The notes beneath the pieces were generated by a model. It worked only from the letters and a program-made list of their open reading frames with translations, was not told where the DNA came from and did no database searches. Shown here piece by piece: positions 40,478-50,887 of a stretch of 64,000 bases of DNA. Numbering within the stretch: position 1 is the first letter of the stretch; each line of letters starts with the position of its first letter. The DNA is taken from assembly GCA_934045075.1 (NCBI GenBank), contig OW203734.1, forward strand, positions 17,837,680 to 17,901,679. The letters run 5' to 3'. Origin of the DNA: Yponomeuta sedellus (lineage: Eukaryota; Arthropoda; Insecta; Lepidoptera; Yponomeutidae). The position numbers and the translations under genes were made by a program.

Positions 40478-40640
40478 TTTTTTCTGGTTGTGCAATAGAG
40501 TGTTCTCTCTATCTATCTATTGTAAGGAAACGCACGTGGCACCGCACGTGTAACTACGTCTTCTATATAAGATAGACAGATGAATAGATAGAGAACACTT
40601 TATTGCACAACCAGAAAAGTATTACAACCATGATTCTTAA
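40478..40640. repeat. Inverted pair of LINE 3' ends
   Basis: TTTTTCTGGTTGTGCAATAG to TATCTATCTATT (40478-40521) faces its complement at 40569-40615 (ATAGATAGAGAACACTTTAT, TGCACAACCAGAAAAG). The spacer of about 48 bp contains a family D scrap (GTAAGGAAACGCACGTGGCA). The two tails point at each other. Confidence 0.75.
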
Positions 40641-41310
40641 ATCTAAGTAAAAATTCAAAATTCAAATAATTTTATTTCAACGTAAAGAATTTACATTCTG
40701 TTTGCTGAATGTCAATGTAAAATGTAAGCCGCCGCCTTCGGGCCGTATTGTAGTGGAGAAAAAGGCAGCGGAAAAAAAACCTCCACTCTGACCATCTTTT
40801 CTCAAATCTTCTTAAAACCAAATACATCATTTGCCATTATGTAAACCTAATAAGATTTCATGATTGCCATTAACAACCCTAAATGCCAAAGCATTAGTCA
40901 AATGTCTCACAATAATAGGGGAAAACATAAGAGCTGCGGCCAGACACACGAACAGCAGTCGTTCACGAGCATAACGCAGTGCTCAGCCATCACCAGTCTC
41001 AACCATTTTGGAGGGAGATAGATGACCCGAACACCACGCTAAATTATCTAAGTAATGTTATACAAGTTATTTGCAATAAATAGACAACTAAACAGGCGGA
41101 TCGATCAAGTACCATCAAAACCATAAAAATAAGGCTCGTAAATTTTAATACGCCAAAGGTGTTTATGCCATAAAAATAAATTAAGATTTTCCGGTGACTT
41201 GATAATTGATAAAAATAAAATGAGGTTTTTTTTATTAAATTTTAGTAGTACAACTTGGGTACTAAATGGCAGGAGTCACGCATTTTGTGGCGACAAAATG
41301 TCAGAATTTG
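40641..41310. other. Stretch without a recognised gene
   Basis: AT-rich to mixed. Nothing recognised. Confidence 0.3.
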
Positions 41311-41318
41311 TCAGTTAG

Positions 41319-42030
41319 GTCCACTTGCGCCAGGCTGGGTTAACACGGTTAACTCAGAGTTTAAAACTACTTCGGAGTTAAATTCTAATTTTGTCTTGTA
41401 CCACCAAGAGTTAGGAGATAACCACGAGTTAAATTTGTAATTTTTTAACCCGCCGATGTGGGCGGGTTAAGTCAACTAACTCTGGGTTAGTAATGTCAAA
41501 AATGGCTCCGTCAGTTCTTTTGTTCTCTATTATCTGCTTGAATTTCGCTACTACGTCGCACAGTAGCAGATTATCTTCATTTGTGAAATTTGGGCCGCGT
41601 ACCCGAGGTTTCTTTTCCATTTTTCCGTCCATTGTAAAATTAAAATAATACCACACGCAACAACAATGAAAACCAAACCAATGACAACTATGACAAGACA
41701 AGACAGACAGGACGACTGACAGTAAACAACAGTTATTATAATGCGACTAAGAACCATGTGTCATTTCAAATCTGACAGAAAGGAATAGACATATTCAAAG
41801 TACTGCAGAGCGAGAGAGAGAAGTACACTTAAATCATTCAGCATTCGTCCTACTATATTTGGCCGGATGTAAAAAGAATGAATGAACATGACAATAACCT
41901 CGGGTTACTTGACTCTGGGTTATTTTGTACTGGTGCAATATAAACTGTGAGTCTAAAATTTGAAAAATTAACACTGAGTTAATAAACCTCGAGTTATTTA
42001 TTTAACTCCAAGTCTTGGCACAAGTGGACC
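41319..42030 (-). mobile_element. PIF/Harbinger remnant, non-autonomous
   Basis: Left end GGTCCACTTGCGCCAGGCTG and right end AGTCTTGGCACAAGTGGACC are inverted repeats. Both flanks are TTA, a 3-bp TSD. The GGTCCACTTG-type end, a TWA TSD and the Myb/SANT-like fragment inside (41429-41632, minus) all agree with PIF/Harbinger. The DDE transposase is deleted. The interior is rich in diverged GAGTTAA-type repeats. Confidence 0.85.
41429..41632 (-). pseudogene. Myb/SANT-like DNA-binding fragment of a Harbinger second protein
   Basis: 67 codons from an ATG at 41632. MEKKPRVRGPNFT is followed by EDNLLLCDVVAKFKQIIENK. The RGPNFT start, the (D/E)xLLL helix and the KxIIENK(R/K)TD signature are those of the Myb/SANT-like domain that PIF/Harbinger elements encode beside their transposase. 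Such proteins normally continue for a further 150 or more residues, so this is the N-terminal quarter, ending in unrelated sequence. The frame extends upstream to 41701 but the extra 23 residues look non-native. It is likely non-functional. The host gene family MADF is an alternative, but the flanking TIRs argue against it. Confidence 0.7.
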
Positions 42031-42129
42031 TTAAGGTACTGGAAAGTCGCGACTACTGACGTTTAAAATGCGCGACTACCGTTGTCGTACTACTCAAACG
42101 ACTGGAATCAAAAAGAGTTAGTAAAATTT

Positions 42130-42260
42130 TGCCTGGGATGTGTCTGAATTGCCACAAAAGGCAGCTGACTCAGCGTTGTGTTGAGGGAGTGAGCCCTCCG
42201 AGCTGATTTTCAGTCAATGTCCCAGGTAACCGATAATTGTACTACGGGGTGCGTGTCGTG
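42130..42260. repeat. Repeat R, second copy
   Basis: CCTGGGATGTGTCTGAATTG and CAGCGTTGTGTTGAGGGAGT align with 40225-40305. The Harbinger remnant lies between the two copies. Nature unknown. Confidence 0.5.
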
Positions 42261-42322
42261 ATGCATTCAAAGAATATGTGAACTGTCGTCTTGAATACTT
42301 ATATATGGATACAGAATACTAT

Positions 42323-42560
42323 ATTAAAAACCTATTTAGGCTAAAAATTCCACCCATGCCGGGACTCGAACCCGCGACCTTTGGCTAACCGTGCCAACGC
42401 TCTCCCAACTGAGCGCTGGCACAACTGAGCGGTTAGCCAGAGGTCGCGGGTTCGAGTCCCGGCATGGGTGGAATTTTTAGCCTTTAAATAGGTTTTTAAA
42501 ATTGCCCGTGCTAAGGGGTTGACTTTAGCACGGATTAGTGCATTAAATAGTATATTTCAT
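42323..42560. repeat. Inverted dimer of family B
   Basis: Arms 42323-42390 and 42431-42501 are inverted repeats of about 68 bp around a 40-bp spacer that itself contains an extra inverted GAGCGCTGGC. Both arms are of the GACTCG/CTAACC subfamily. The tail is CCCGTGCTAAGGGG followed by CTTTAGCACGGATTAGTGCA, so the terminal block is present in both orientations. Confidence 0.85.
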
Positions 42561-42700
42561 TACGAGTGCGGAAAGCCTGTCATTGCAAAGAGTTCCGACA
42601 AATGTCTACCCGAGCACGACCCGAGCCGAGGCGCAGCCGAAGGTGAGGGTTGACAGTCGGAACAAGTTGCAATGAGGGTTCCGCACGTGTACTGAACAAC
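42561..42700. mobile_element. Inverted-repeat MITE
   Basis: GTGCGGAAAGCCTGTCATTG and CAATGAGGGTTCCGCACGTG form imperfect inverted ends. The GC-rich centre has CCCGAGCACGACCCGAGCC. Similar in design to 12031-12127. A further related scrap with GCGCACGAGTTCGG lies at 43125-43140. Confidence 0.6.
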
Positions 42701-43544
42701 AATTTTTAATACAGTTCTGAAAAAATTAAGCAATTTAATAAAACAATAAAAACACAATAAACTCAACTAACCAATGAAAAATGGCGCCAACCGTAAAAGC
42801 AACCGTAAAAGAATACAACCAGAGATTTTCTTTTCTTCACCCATTCTGGGTAGACCAAGGGAACTATGACCATACAGCCTTCATACAGTCTTCAGAATTT
42901 TTTTTTTATTGATATAAAATGAAGATGCAATTTAATGAAATGAAATGAAACCTAACCTAACTCATTGAATCAAATCATTAAATCTGATATTGAAGCAAAT
43001 TAGTAGCTTCTTTTTAGAAATATTTTCATGAATCATAAAAACATCTATATGAACTTTTTTTTTAGTAAAATTTTGTGGTTGCTTTTTTCTTTGTAATTGA
43101 CATCATTTTGACAGTTGGGAAAGAGAGCGCACGAGTTCGGAAAAGGTAAAGAAAAAGCTCGAGTATGTAATAGCCCACATCCCGAACGCTATACGTCCCT
43201 GCAATACGCCACTTTTTGAGCGACTGTATTAGAAAAGACTATACAATACTATAGTGTCGGATTGCCACCTTCACCGTACTGCTGCGGAACCGGCTTCCAG
43301 GCCGGCGGTAAAGCCGACCACTGCCTCTTGTCTTATTTTAATAACCCCACTACATATTTCAATAGCAGCACATAAAACTTGTCTTTCAAGAACACTCTTG
43401 CCAATACCCACTCTTTATTAAATCTCGTTTTAAAGGGCACGACACGACGATTCTGTGGATACCAAACACTCTATAAATAAAATACAATTGATCTGTGTTT
43501 TCGTGAGCGAAAGTGTCCAAGGGGCCCGTTTCTTTTCCTTCTTT
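42701..43544. other. Stretch without a recognised gene
   Basis: Mixed AT-rich sequence. 43255-43330 contains an unexplained GC-rich GGAACCGGCTTCCAGGCCGG palindrome-like piece. Confidence 0.3.
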
Positions 43545-44400
43545 TTACCCGACTGCAGCGAAGCCCAAAAGGAGGGTAATGTGTTTATTACCCGACTGCA
43601 GCGAAGCCCAAAAGGAGGGTAATGTGTTTAGTGCGTATGTATGTATGTATGTATGTAAGTATGTCCGATTCTATGTTCCCTCATAACTCCTTAACCAATG
43701 GTCAGATTTTGTTAAACAAGGTGTCATTCTATTCGGCATCCTTGCGCGGGTGTCATAGGCTATATAAAATCATAATTATGCGATCAGAACTGTGACGAAA
43801 AATAAAATTCGTTAAGAAGATTCGTTAAAGTACAGCTAGGAGCCACTAGGTGGCGCTGTTATATTTAGTTTATTGAATTCGAATACTAATTTTATTGAAC
43901 TACCCCTAACAGGTGTGAAATATTTAAAACAGAATTTTGCGAATGGCGTAGGTTACATAAAATCATCATTAATAGAGAACCAACGGAACAAAAAATAACA
44001 TTTACTTCTAAGCAATTAAAGTACCACTTTTAGCCACTTGATGGCGCTGTTATATTTTATTTATTCTAATACATGTGTATACATAATTTCGGCTTTGGTC
44101 TACATGTAAACAAACCATTTATAGAATCGGTACAAATGCGGAAAGAAATTAATAATTCCTATAAAGTGATTTGATCCTTCTAGATCATTCATTTAATTAA
44201 AAAATATAATTTTGTTTAACTACGCCTAACACGTGCAAAGTATTTAAAAGAGAATTTTGCGGGTGTCGTTGATTAACATAAAATCAGCATTAATAGAGAA
44301 CAAACGCAACACAAATAATATTCACTTCTAAGTAATTAAAGTACTGTAGCATTAGTTCCTCTACCCAACCACAGATGGCGCTGTTTGTGTTCTAAATTGC
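43545..44400 (+). mobile_element. Repeat with TTACCCGACTGCAG end and internal tandem units
   Basis: A 43-bp end sequence (TTACCCGACTGCAGCGAAGC ... GGAGGGTAATGTGTTTA) is present as two perfect copies, 43545-43587 and 43588-43630, followed by (GTAT)n. The interior holds three diverged units with ATAAAATCATNATTA, AAAGTACNNNTAG and GATGGCGCTGTT landmarks (about 43735-43865, 43915-44060, 44220-44395). No coding sequence. The end motif also bounds the hairpin at 45828. Confidence 0.65.
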
Positions 44401-44754
44401 GGTATGGTTTTGTCCGAAGGCCCTACATAATATTAAACAAAATTGGATAGTATTGAGCACTCGACCAATCACTTCGACCAATACTGACTGACCACTAATA
44501 ATTGGCACGACTAGTGACGTAGGTAATATACCTCGTGCGAGTAGTACAATTACTAATCCGTAATCCTTAGTAAGTTTCATATTGCTTCAATAAATAGATC
44601 CCTAAGTACGTGCTGTCGTGCTGAAACAACGTTTCTCTTCTTGTCTGCTGAAACCCTGTCCTACAGTACCACTTTTAGCCACTAGACGTATTTCTTTCTA
44701 CGCCATTCATTTATCTCATTAATTTAAGAAATATCAACCTCATAGGGGGTAATA

Positions 44755-44870
44755 ATACATTACTGCAGAGGCCGAGAAGTAAGGGATTGCTGGACGAGTT
44801 TGGGATAGACCGTCTAGAACGAGTCCTGCAATCCCTGTTCCGGCCGAGGATTGTATAATGCTTTTCTCAA
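44755..44870. repeat. Imperfect palindrome
   Basis: CAGAGGCCGAGAAGTAAGGG, ATTGCTGGACGAG pairs imperfectly with CTCGTCCTGCAATCCC-like sequence at 44818-44850 (AACGAGTCCTGCAATCCCTG, CGGCCGAGG). Arms are about 45 bp with several mismatches around GGGATAGACC. It could be a small MITE. Confidence 0.6.
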
Positions 44871-45827
44871 ACAATGCGAGGAAATATTAATATTAAAATA
44901 ATTACTAGGTAATTAAGAAATAATAGTTTAGTTTGCCGCCTTTTTTATTTTTTAAATACACTAACATATTTGAGCACCATGTTTAACCGCATAAAAACCA
45001 ATACCATAGATTGTTTTTTTTTTATCTTGCAAGTATGCTTACATAACTTAGTAGGTGGCTGTATGTAATTTTTCCTTGGTCAGTTTAATTTTAGTAAGTA
45101 AATTTAAAAAGTTAGAGCAGCGGAATGGATTTTCATACTTACTTTACTGGCTTAGGCCAGTAAAGTGAGGCGGGAGCCATAAAAGAGAAACTTTGTGGCT
45201 TTATTTCATGGTAATAACACAAACATTTCCGAGTATGTTTGAGAAAAAATAATTAATTTCTTAACACTGATATTAATTTCCTACTGACACTTAGACCAAA
45301 ACTAACTGAACAAAATATATAAAGTGTAGCATGTAACTCCTTTTCCCCTGTGCGGTCATAGTCAGACAAGCTGGGTTCAAAGAAGAAACAATAAATGATA
45401 AAAAAATATTTGAACGCTCTCACTGGTAACCGAAGACGGATCCTCCGTGACCTCGTATCGTAGGACCCGTGAAATTTTAAAAAATTCTAGCTCTATTCAT
45501 CTTAACGAATTTTATCTCGTTTCCTCCGAAAATAAGATTATGATTTTGTGTTAGGTTTCCTGTTCACTTGTGAGACCGAAGATTGCTTATCTACGAGTAC
45601 ACCTAAATATTCAGTAAAATTTTTCAATGCTTTAGGGGGCCACCTCAAGATGAATTTGTTATAGTTTCATTTTAATACCGTTAATATTTTGGCATTCAGA
45701 AAACCAAGATTTTGTATGTCTAAAATTAATTTAGGAAATAAAATAATATAACGATTTAAAGCATGTAAACAGAACAGATGGACCTTTAAATTTTATCGTT
45801 TTACTGAGTCACTAAAAGGTCTAAAAT
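44871..45827. other. Unassigned stretch with one hairpin
   Basis: ACTTTACTGGC (45141-45151) and GCCAGTAAAGT (45156-45166) form a perfect 11-bp hairpin. Otherwise AT-rich and unassigned. Confidence 0.4.
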
Positions 45828-46278
45828 AAAAAAAATATTTAAAAAAATAAAAGAACCCGACTGCAGTGACAAATCAACTGAAAGGGAAAAAATAAGATAA
45901 TTTTATTTTCAAATGCTAATGTCGAATCAGAAGAGTTCATGCTGCTTTACTTGAGGGAACAAATAATATAACTTTATAAGCATTATTTGCTCAAACTGTT
46001 GCATTTATTATTTTATATAAAATGATGCAGTCGGGACCCATTAGAGGACTTTAAACAAACAGTAATGGGTCCCGACTGCATCATTTTATATAAAATAATA
46101 AATGCAACAGTTTGAGCAAATAATGCTTATAAAGTTATATTATTTGGTCCCTCAAGTAAAGCAGCATGAACTCTTCTGATTCGACATTAGCATTTGAAAA
46201 TAAAATTATCTTATTTTTTCCCTTTCAGTTGATTTATCACTGCAGTCGGGTTCTTTTATTTTTTTAAATATTTTTTTT
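45828..46278. mobile_element. Hairpin element with 216-bp near-identical arms
   Basis: 45828-46043 and 46063-46278 are inverted repeats of equal length (216 bp) with only two mismatches that I can find and no gaps. The spacer of 19 bp is GAGGACTTTAAACAAACAG. Each arm is itself bounded by CCCGACTGCAG (outer, 45856) and the inverted TGCAGTCGGG (inner, 46026), so each arm resembles a MITE of about 190 bp. No coding capacity. Confidence 0.95.
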
Positions 46279-46728
46279 TTGTGGGTTTTCGTGGTTTCAT
46301 CGTGAAAACGAAGTGGGATTTGTGTTAAAAGGTAAGAAAACCAATGTACCAAGTTCTAATAGGTTTATTTGTCTATTCCAACTGGATTTTCTTATTAGAA
46401 AATCCAAAAGGAAAAAATTACAAAAAAAAGTTTTACCGAAGTGCCCCGTATTTTGTAAACGTCTATTTTTAACTGCTTATTGGTGACTGTTTCGTAGTTG
46501 TTTACATAATATAATTAGTTGAGTATGGGGTTCATATATTCAAGATCAGACGTAAATTACAAAAGTTCTTGCAATGATAAGAAGTTGGGGTAGGCGCGCG
46601 ACTAAACCGGTTTAATTAATTGAGAATTTACAGGTTAAAGTGGATGAAAAATCAATTAACTTAATCCGGATTGAAATCAATAATATGCAGTGGTTACGAA
46701 AGTTCTAGTTCAAGAAATATAATATTAC
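46279..46728. other. Stretch without a recognised gene
   Basis: AT-rich. Nothing recognised. Confidence 0.3.
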
Positions 46729-46822
46729 ATAACAGAACCTCACGCCTGAATCAAAGAGTGGTCGGCAGAGGCCAGGGAGCTACGATCCTGAGAGACCATC
46801 TTCGCTTCATCAACGTATATTG
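46729..46822 (-). repeat. RTE-tail LINE fragment
   Basis: ATAACAGAACCTCACGCCTG, AGAGGCCAGGGAGCTACGAT and CTTCGCTTCATCAACGTATA. Decayed 3' end of the 13071 family. No TSD recognisable. Confidence 0.65.
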
Positions 46823-47213
46823 TTGTTTATTTATTATACAATAATTTATGATCCAAAAACAATGCTGTGGAAGGCCCGCTCTCTTTCTTTTTTTATCTTT
46901 TATCTTATATCTTTTTATACGTCAATGTTAATTCATTTGGCATTTCGGCTTCCCGTTTTTTTTTACACCAAAGCATGTAGTTTTCCTTAAGGAGATAAAA
47001 AAAAGCCCCAGACTTTGTTTCCGTAATCCTGGGGCGTGTGTGGGGCGAACGATTCAGTTGGCCGTCGATACGGAGAGCCTCGCAGCGGAGCAAAAGTTCT
47101 GCCTTGATTCAGTTGCTGGAAGTTCGGTTACGGTGTAGAGGAGATACGGTACCGGGATGCGGACTCATTTGTCAAGAAATGTATAATAGGTAGTTTGGGA
47201 GGTACCGACGTAT
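46823..47213. other. Stretch without a recognised gene
   Basis: A GGAGATAAAAAAAAGCCCCAG region around 47000 and GC-richer sequence at 47030-47130. No product assigned. Confidence 0.3.
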
Positions 47214-47568
47214 GCTCGTGACCTAGTCGAACCCAGTGATTGGAATCAATCACTTGGGTTAAGCAGCAACAGGCACGGTCAGGAGCTGGATGGGTGACCA
47301 TCCCTAGTGGGATTGTTTCCGAGCGCTTCCGTGCTTCGCAAGGCACGTTAAACCGTTGGTGCTGGCTGTCATGTAAGTGCAGTCACTAAGCCATGTCAGA
47401 GGTCTTATGGGTGGCTTGATAACTTACGACATTAAGGCCTGTCACTGTCTTACAATTCTCCACCAACCCGGACTTGGCCCCCGTGGTGGAGTATGGCCTT
47501 ACCTTTCCGCAGTACAGGAAGAAACCGGTGCCCCAGAAGTGGAGACATGCAAAAAGGGTTCATATCGA
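47214..47568 (+). repeat. 5S rRNA-headed SINE, full length
   Basis: Head CACTTGGGTTAAGCAGCAAC, GGCACGGTCAGGAGCTGGAT and GGGTGACCATCC, with the 5S-type TGGATGGGTGACC intact. Body then CCGTGGTGGAGTATGGCCTT, GTGCCCCAGAAGTGGAGACA. CAGCAGTGG subfamily. Confidence 0.8.
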
Positions 47569-48163
47569 GATGCCGTACCTAGAAATGTGATATAGATCGC
47601 TTGGACAGTGTATTATTTTTCGCGCAATGTACGTCATATTCCTTACCAACCAGAACCCTAAAAGTTAAATAGATGTTGACAAATGAGGTGTTAAAAGTAA
47701 GGTATTATAATGAATTCTTTATTCTACATTAGATAGTGTACAAAAGGTGGACTCAATAATAATGCTATTTGATAATAAATAGGTATACTACTTGTGTAGG
47801 GAGTAGAGTAACTGTATTTAGCCTATCCTCTTTAAATTCTTTGGGAGGTTGCCAATCTCATCGAAAGTTTCCCTTCTTGAGTGGATTCCAAAACGGTTTG
47901 CTTCGCGAATCTTTCCTTTAATAAAGTAATATTAGGCCCTGATTGATTATTGATGAAACTCCGTCGATGTTTCTTATTGTTGTCTCAATTACGCATCGAA
48001 AGATTTACCGAAGGGAAGTTTGATGAGGGCTGTAGAATGTTTTATTATTTTGCTCGTAAGAGACCATTTACATCTATGTTGGATTGTTATTATTATTATT
48101 TATTTATTCATAAGAAGACATGAAAAAAATCAGAATGCATTTTATGGGCAAGCTCTTGGTAAC
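47569..48163. other. Stretch without a recognised gene
   Basis: AT-rich. No repeat match in the window. Confidence 0.3.
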
Positions 48164-48167
48164 AATT

Positions 48168-48433
48168 TGTGACGGTGCAAACCTCTTTACACCATTTTTA
48201 TTTCTTTTTCCATCTATCATTTTCAAATATTTAAATTATGTATGTCACTCATTCTTCGATTTCCCTCATTTTTCATCCACTACTACTTTACGCTTTGACC
48301 AGATCTGACTTTTTACCTGCTTTTCCGTTTTTTATCAGTTTTCTGTTTTAAAGTTACTAAATCTACAAATAAAATCACACCTGAAGTCGTTCCAGAGTTT
48401 ATTTATTAATTATAAAAGTTATAAAACGTTACA
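48168..48433 (+). mobile_element. LTR-like repeat (family O), reference copy
   Basis: 266 bp from TGTGACGGTGCAAACCTCTT to TTATAAAACGTTACA, flanked by AATT on both sides (48164-48167 and 48434-48437). It has TG...CA ends, an AATAAAATCACACCTGAAGT polyadenylation-like region near the 3' end, and no open frame of interest. TG...CA plus a 4-bp TSD is the signature of an LTR, and several Ty3/Gypsy groups make 4-bp TSDs. With no internal region it would be a solo LTR. Confidence 0.75.
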
Positions 48434-48804
48434 AATTTAACGACTTTACTGCAAGTTTGTTTTAACAACATCAATGAAATGATACCATAGCGCTGATCGT
48501 GATCGCAATCGCGAATAAACACGCGTTATAACACTTTTCATAAGTAGGTCTACATAGATTAGCGAAGACTGATCTTGAACTACATTCGTATCCCTCACGC
48601 GGTCATGCTCAAATGCAAATCAATAATTTTTATTTATCCAAAAAACTCTTTTTTCATTTGGTCCTTAATTAACAGATTTTTTAACATTTTTTTATTGTAC
48701 TGCATTATTTATTTCTAATTATAATTATTATCATAAATAAAAAAAATACATAATTGAAAATGGAAAAACGAAACTAAGTCTAAATCCAATGTAAATCAAA
48801 TATT
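48434..48804. other. Stretch without a recognised gene
   Basis: AT-rich. Nothing recognised. Confidence 0.3.
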
Positions 48805-49020
48805 TCAGCCAGATCGCTGTTGGGCGGTAGAGTACCGAGAAAGCTGGCGAAGCTTATCCTTTTTACAAAGTAGGCACCAGCCCTCGGATTTCCTAAAGCG
48901 TTGACGAGATGTGACGAGATCTCTTTAAAGAGGAATCGCGCCTACGGACCCCATGGCCCCAGAGTCTCTACCCCGAAAGGCACGAATATAGCCCTATCCT
49001 AGGGCTGCATATTCGTGTCT
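48805..49020 (-). pseudogene. Decayed LINE C-terminal coding remnant
   Basis: Aligns with 6480-6690: AAAGCTGGCGAAGCTTATCC, AGGCACCAGCCCTCGGATTT, GATCTCTTTAAAGAG, GACCCCATGGCCCC and CCCCGAAAGGCACGAATAT. The frame is broken. At its right end CACGAATAT (48981-48989) and ATATTCGTG (49009-49017) enclose AGCCCT/AGGGCT, so the copy ends in a fold-back. Confidence 0.6.
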
Positions 49021-49067
49021 TTTATTTGACTCTGCATTGGAAAATTTACAGAATTTTATAATACTAT

Positions 49068-49405
49068 TTAGAGGCTAAAAATTCCACTCATGCCGGCATT
49101 CGAACCCGCGACCTCTGGCTACCTACTTTGCAGTTAGGTTTTTACATCGGAATGATATCGCTGTACCCACATGATTATACTATTTTTATTTTTAATGCAC
49201 TAACCCGTGCTAAGGACAATTTTAAAAACCTATTTAGAGGCTAAAATTTCCACCCATGCTGGGATTCGAACCCGCGACCTATGGCTATCCGTGCCAGCGC
49301 TCTATCCAACTGGGCGACTCACCGGCATCAGTGAAATTTTGAACCTCTTTACACTATTCTCTGTATTACGTACAGTGCATTAAAAATAAAAATAGTATAA
49401 ATTAA
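49068..49405 (-). repeat. Family B tandem dimer
   Basis: In minus orientation a full unit (49405 to about 49127: TGTACGTAATACAGAGAATA, tRNA-like core, tail, GTGGGTACAGCGATATCATT, CCTAACTGCAAAGTAGGTAG) is followed directly by a second, truncated unit starting CCAGAGGTCGCGGGTTCGAA. The right edge carries GTGCATTAAAAATAAAAATA in the opposite sense, again an inverted terminus. Confidence 0.8.
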
Positions 49406-49967
49406 CTGAATTTATGCTACGAGTATAATTTCCGAAAACTCATGCGTTAAACTGACTTATGTTCCACACGTCTTTGTCATCTAATTATCTTTGACAGTAT
49501 CAGAGATTACTCAGCTAGTACACAGAACGAAACGCGCAAATTAAACAGCGATTAGTACAATTTAAAGGGGCCGGAAGTATCGGTACAAAATGTAGGCCCG
49601 ATCTACGTTACTTGACAAACTTTACGCCAAACAGCCAGCCGCAGTAAATGTTAATTTGATGGCGGTATAAATTTTAAGGTTTTGCCCGGAGAGGAGTTAG
49701 TTTCGGGTGGCGGCTGCAAAAATTGTGCCAAATTATACCGGAATTGAGAAACAGCTTGCATTCATGGCTCGTTTTGAAGTTGAACTCGTTTTCAGTTTCA
49801 TTAACGGTTATACCTCAGCTTAACTGGCGTAATTATGCACGCAATTTGGCGAGGAGTATAAGGTCTGCACAGGCTTTGCTGGGGCGCTAGCTTGCTGTAC
49901 CAGGAGTTTGGTTTAAGAGGGATTTGTGGTATTTGATGTTGCACTGAGGTGATTTTTTATAAAACGC
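49406..49967. other. Stretch without a recognised gene
   Basis: 49550-49830 has balanced composition (GGGGCCGGAAGTATCGGTAC, CGGAGAGGAGTTAGTTTCGG) and no resemblance to the repeats here. It may be single-copy non-coding DNA. Confidence 0.3.
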
Positions 49968-50312
49968 TCGTGGCCAAAGCGAACCGAGTGACTGGAATCA
50001 ATCACTTGAGTTAAGCAACAACAGGCGCGGTCAGGTGCACGATGAGCGACCGAGCGACTGCTAGTGGCATGTTTCCGAGCGTTTCCGTGCTTTGCAAGTC
50101 ACGTTAAGCTGTTGGTGCCGGCTGTCATGTAATGGTAGTCGTTAAGCCACGTCAGAGGCCTTATAGGCGGCTTGATAACTTGTGACAGTAAGGCCCGCCA
50201 CTGTTTTACGATCCTCTACCAAACCGGACTTCTCCCCCGTGGTGGAGTATGGCCTAATGTGATGCAGAAAGAGACCCGTGCCCCAGCGGTGGGGACATAC
50301 AAGGGTTGATAA
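49968..50312 (+). repeat. 5S rRNA-headed SINE, full length
   Basis: Head AATCACTTGAGTTAAGCAAC, GGCGCGGTCAGGTGCACGAT and GAGCGACC. Box C is damaged (GATGAGCGACC against GATGGGTGACC). Full body to GGTGGGGACATACAAGGGTT. The GGCCTAA to TGTGATGCAG junction lacks the CCTTCC arm of the hairpin. Confidence 0.8.
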
Positions 50313-50887
50313 CAACATAAATGTACAGACTCCCAGACTAGGCGATGCGTGTCCGGTGGGGGATTGAAATAATAATTTAACATTTTAAATTCAGCGACAG
50401 AAAATTATTGAGCTAGTAACAATTATATGTAATCTCATTAGCTAGTTAAAATTAAACAGAAAGATAAAGGTAAGTAGGTTCTTAAACATATATAAGAGCA
50501 TCTTACTTTACTAATAGGTCTATCAATTTAAATTATTATTAGTTCCGCCACTGGACGCGAGATGGCGTTACTGAGTAGCACTCTGCCGGTTTTTATAAAT
50601 TGTTACTAACACATTTATGGACGCTGTCTGAAATAAAATTTATTATTAACCATAGGAGCGTTTTATCAACACGTACCTAAGCAACATAAATCAATGTTTA
50701 CTTAACGGTAAAAAGAAGAACACCTCACGTGATAAATGGTGTTTTTTCAGCGAAAATATGGAATACCGAACTCCCTTTATTTCACCGAAGCAGATAATAA
50801 TTACAACGTTTTGTGTGATTCATTGCCTTGCGGAGACCTGAACCGTAAGAGTTTAAGACACAGATGGTCCACTCGGGTGAATTTGTT
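50313..50887. other. Stretch without a recognised gene
   Basis: AT-rich. Nothing recognised. Confidence 0.3.
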
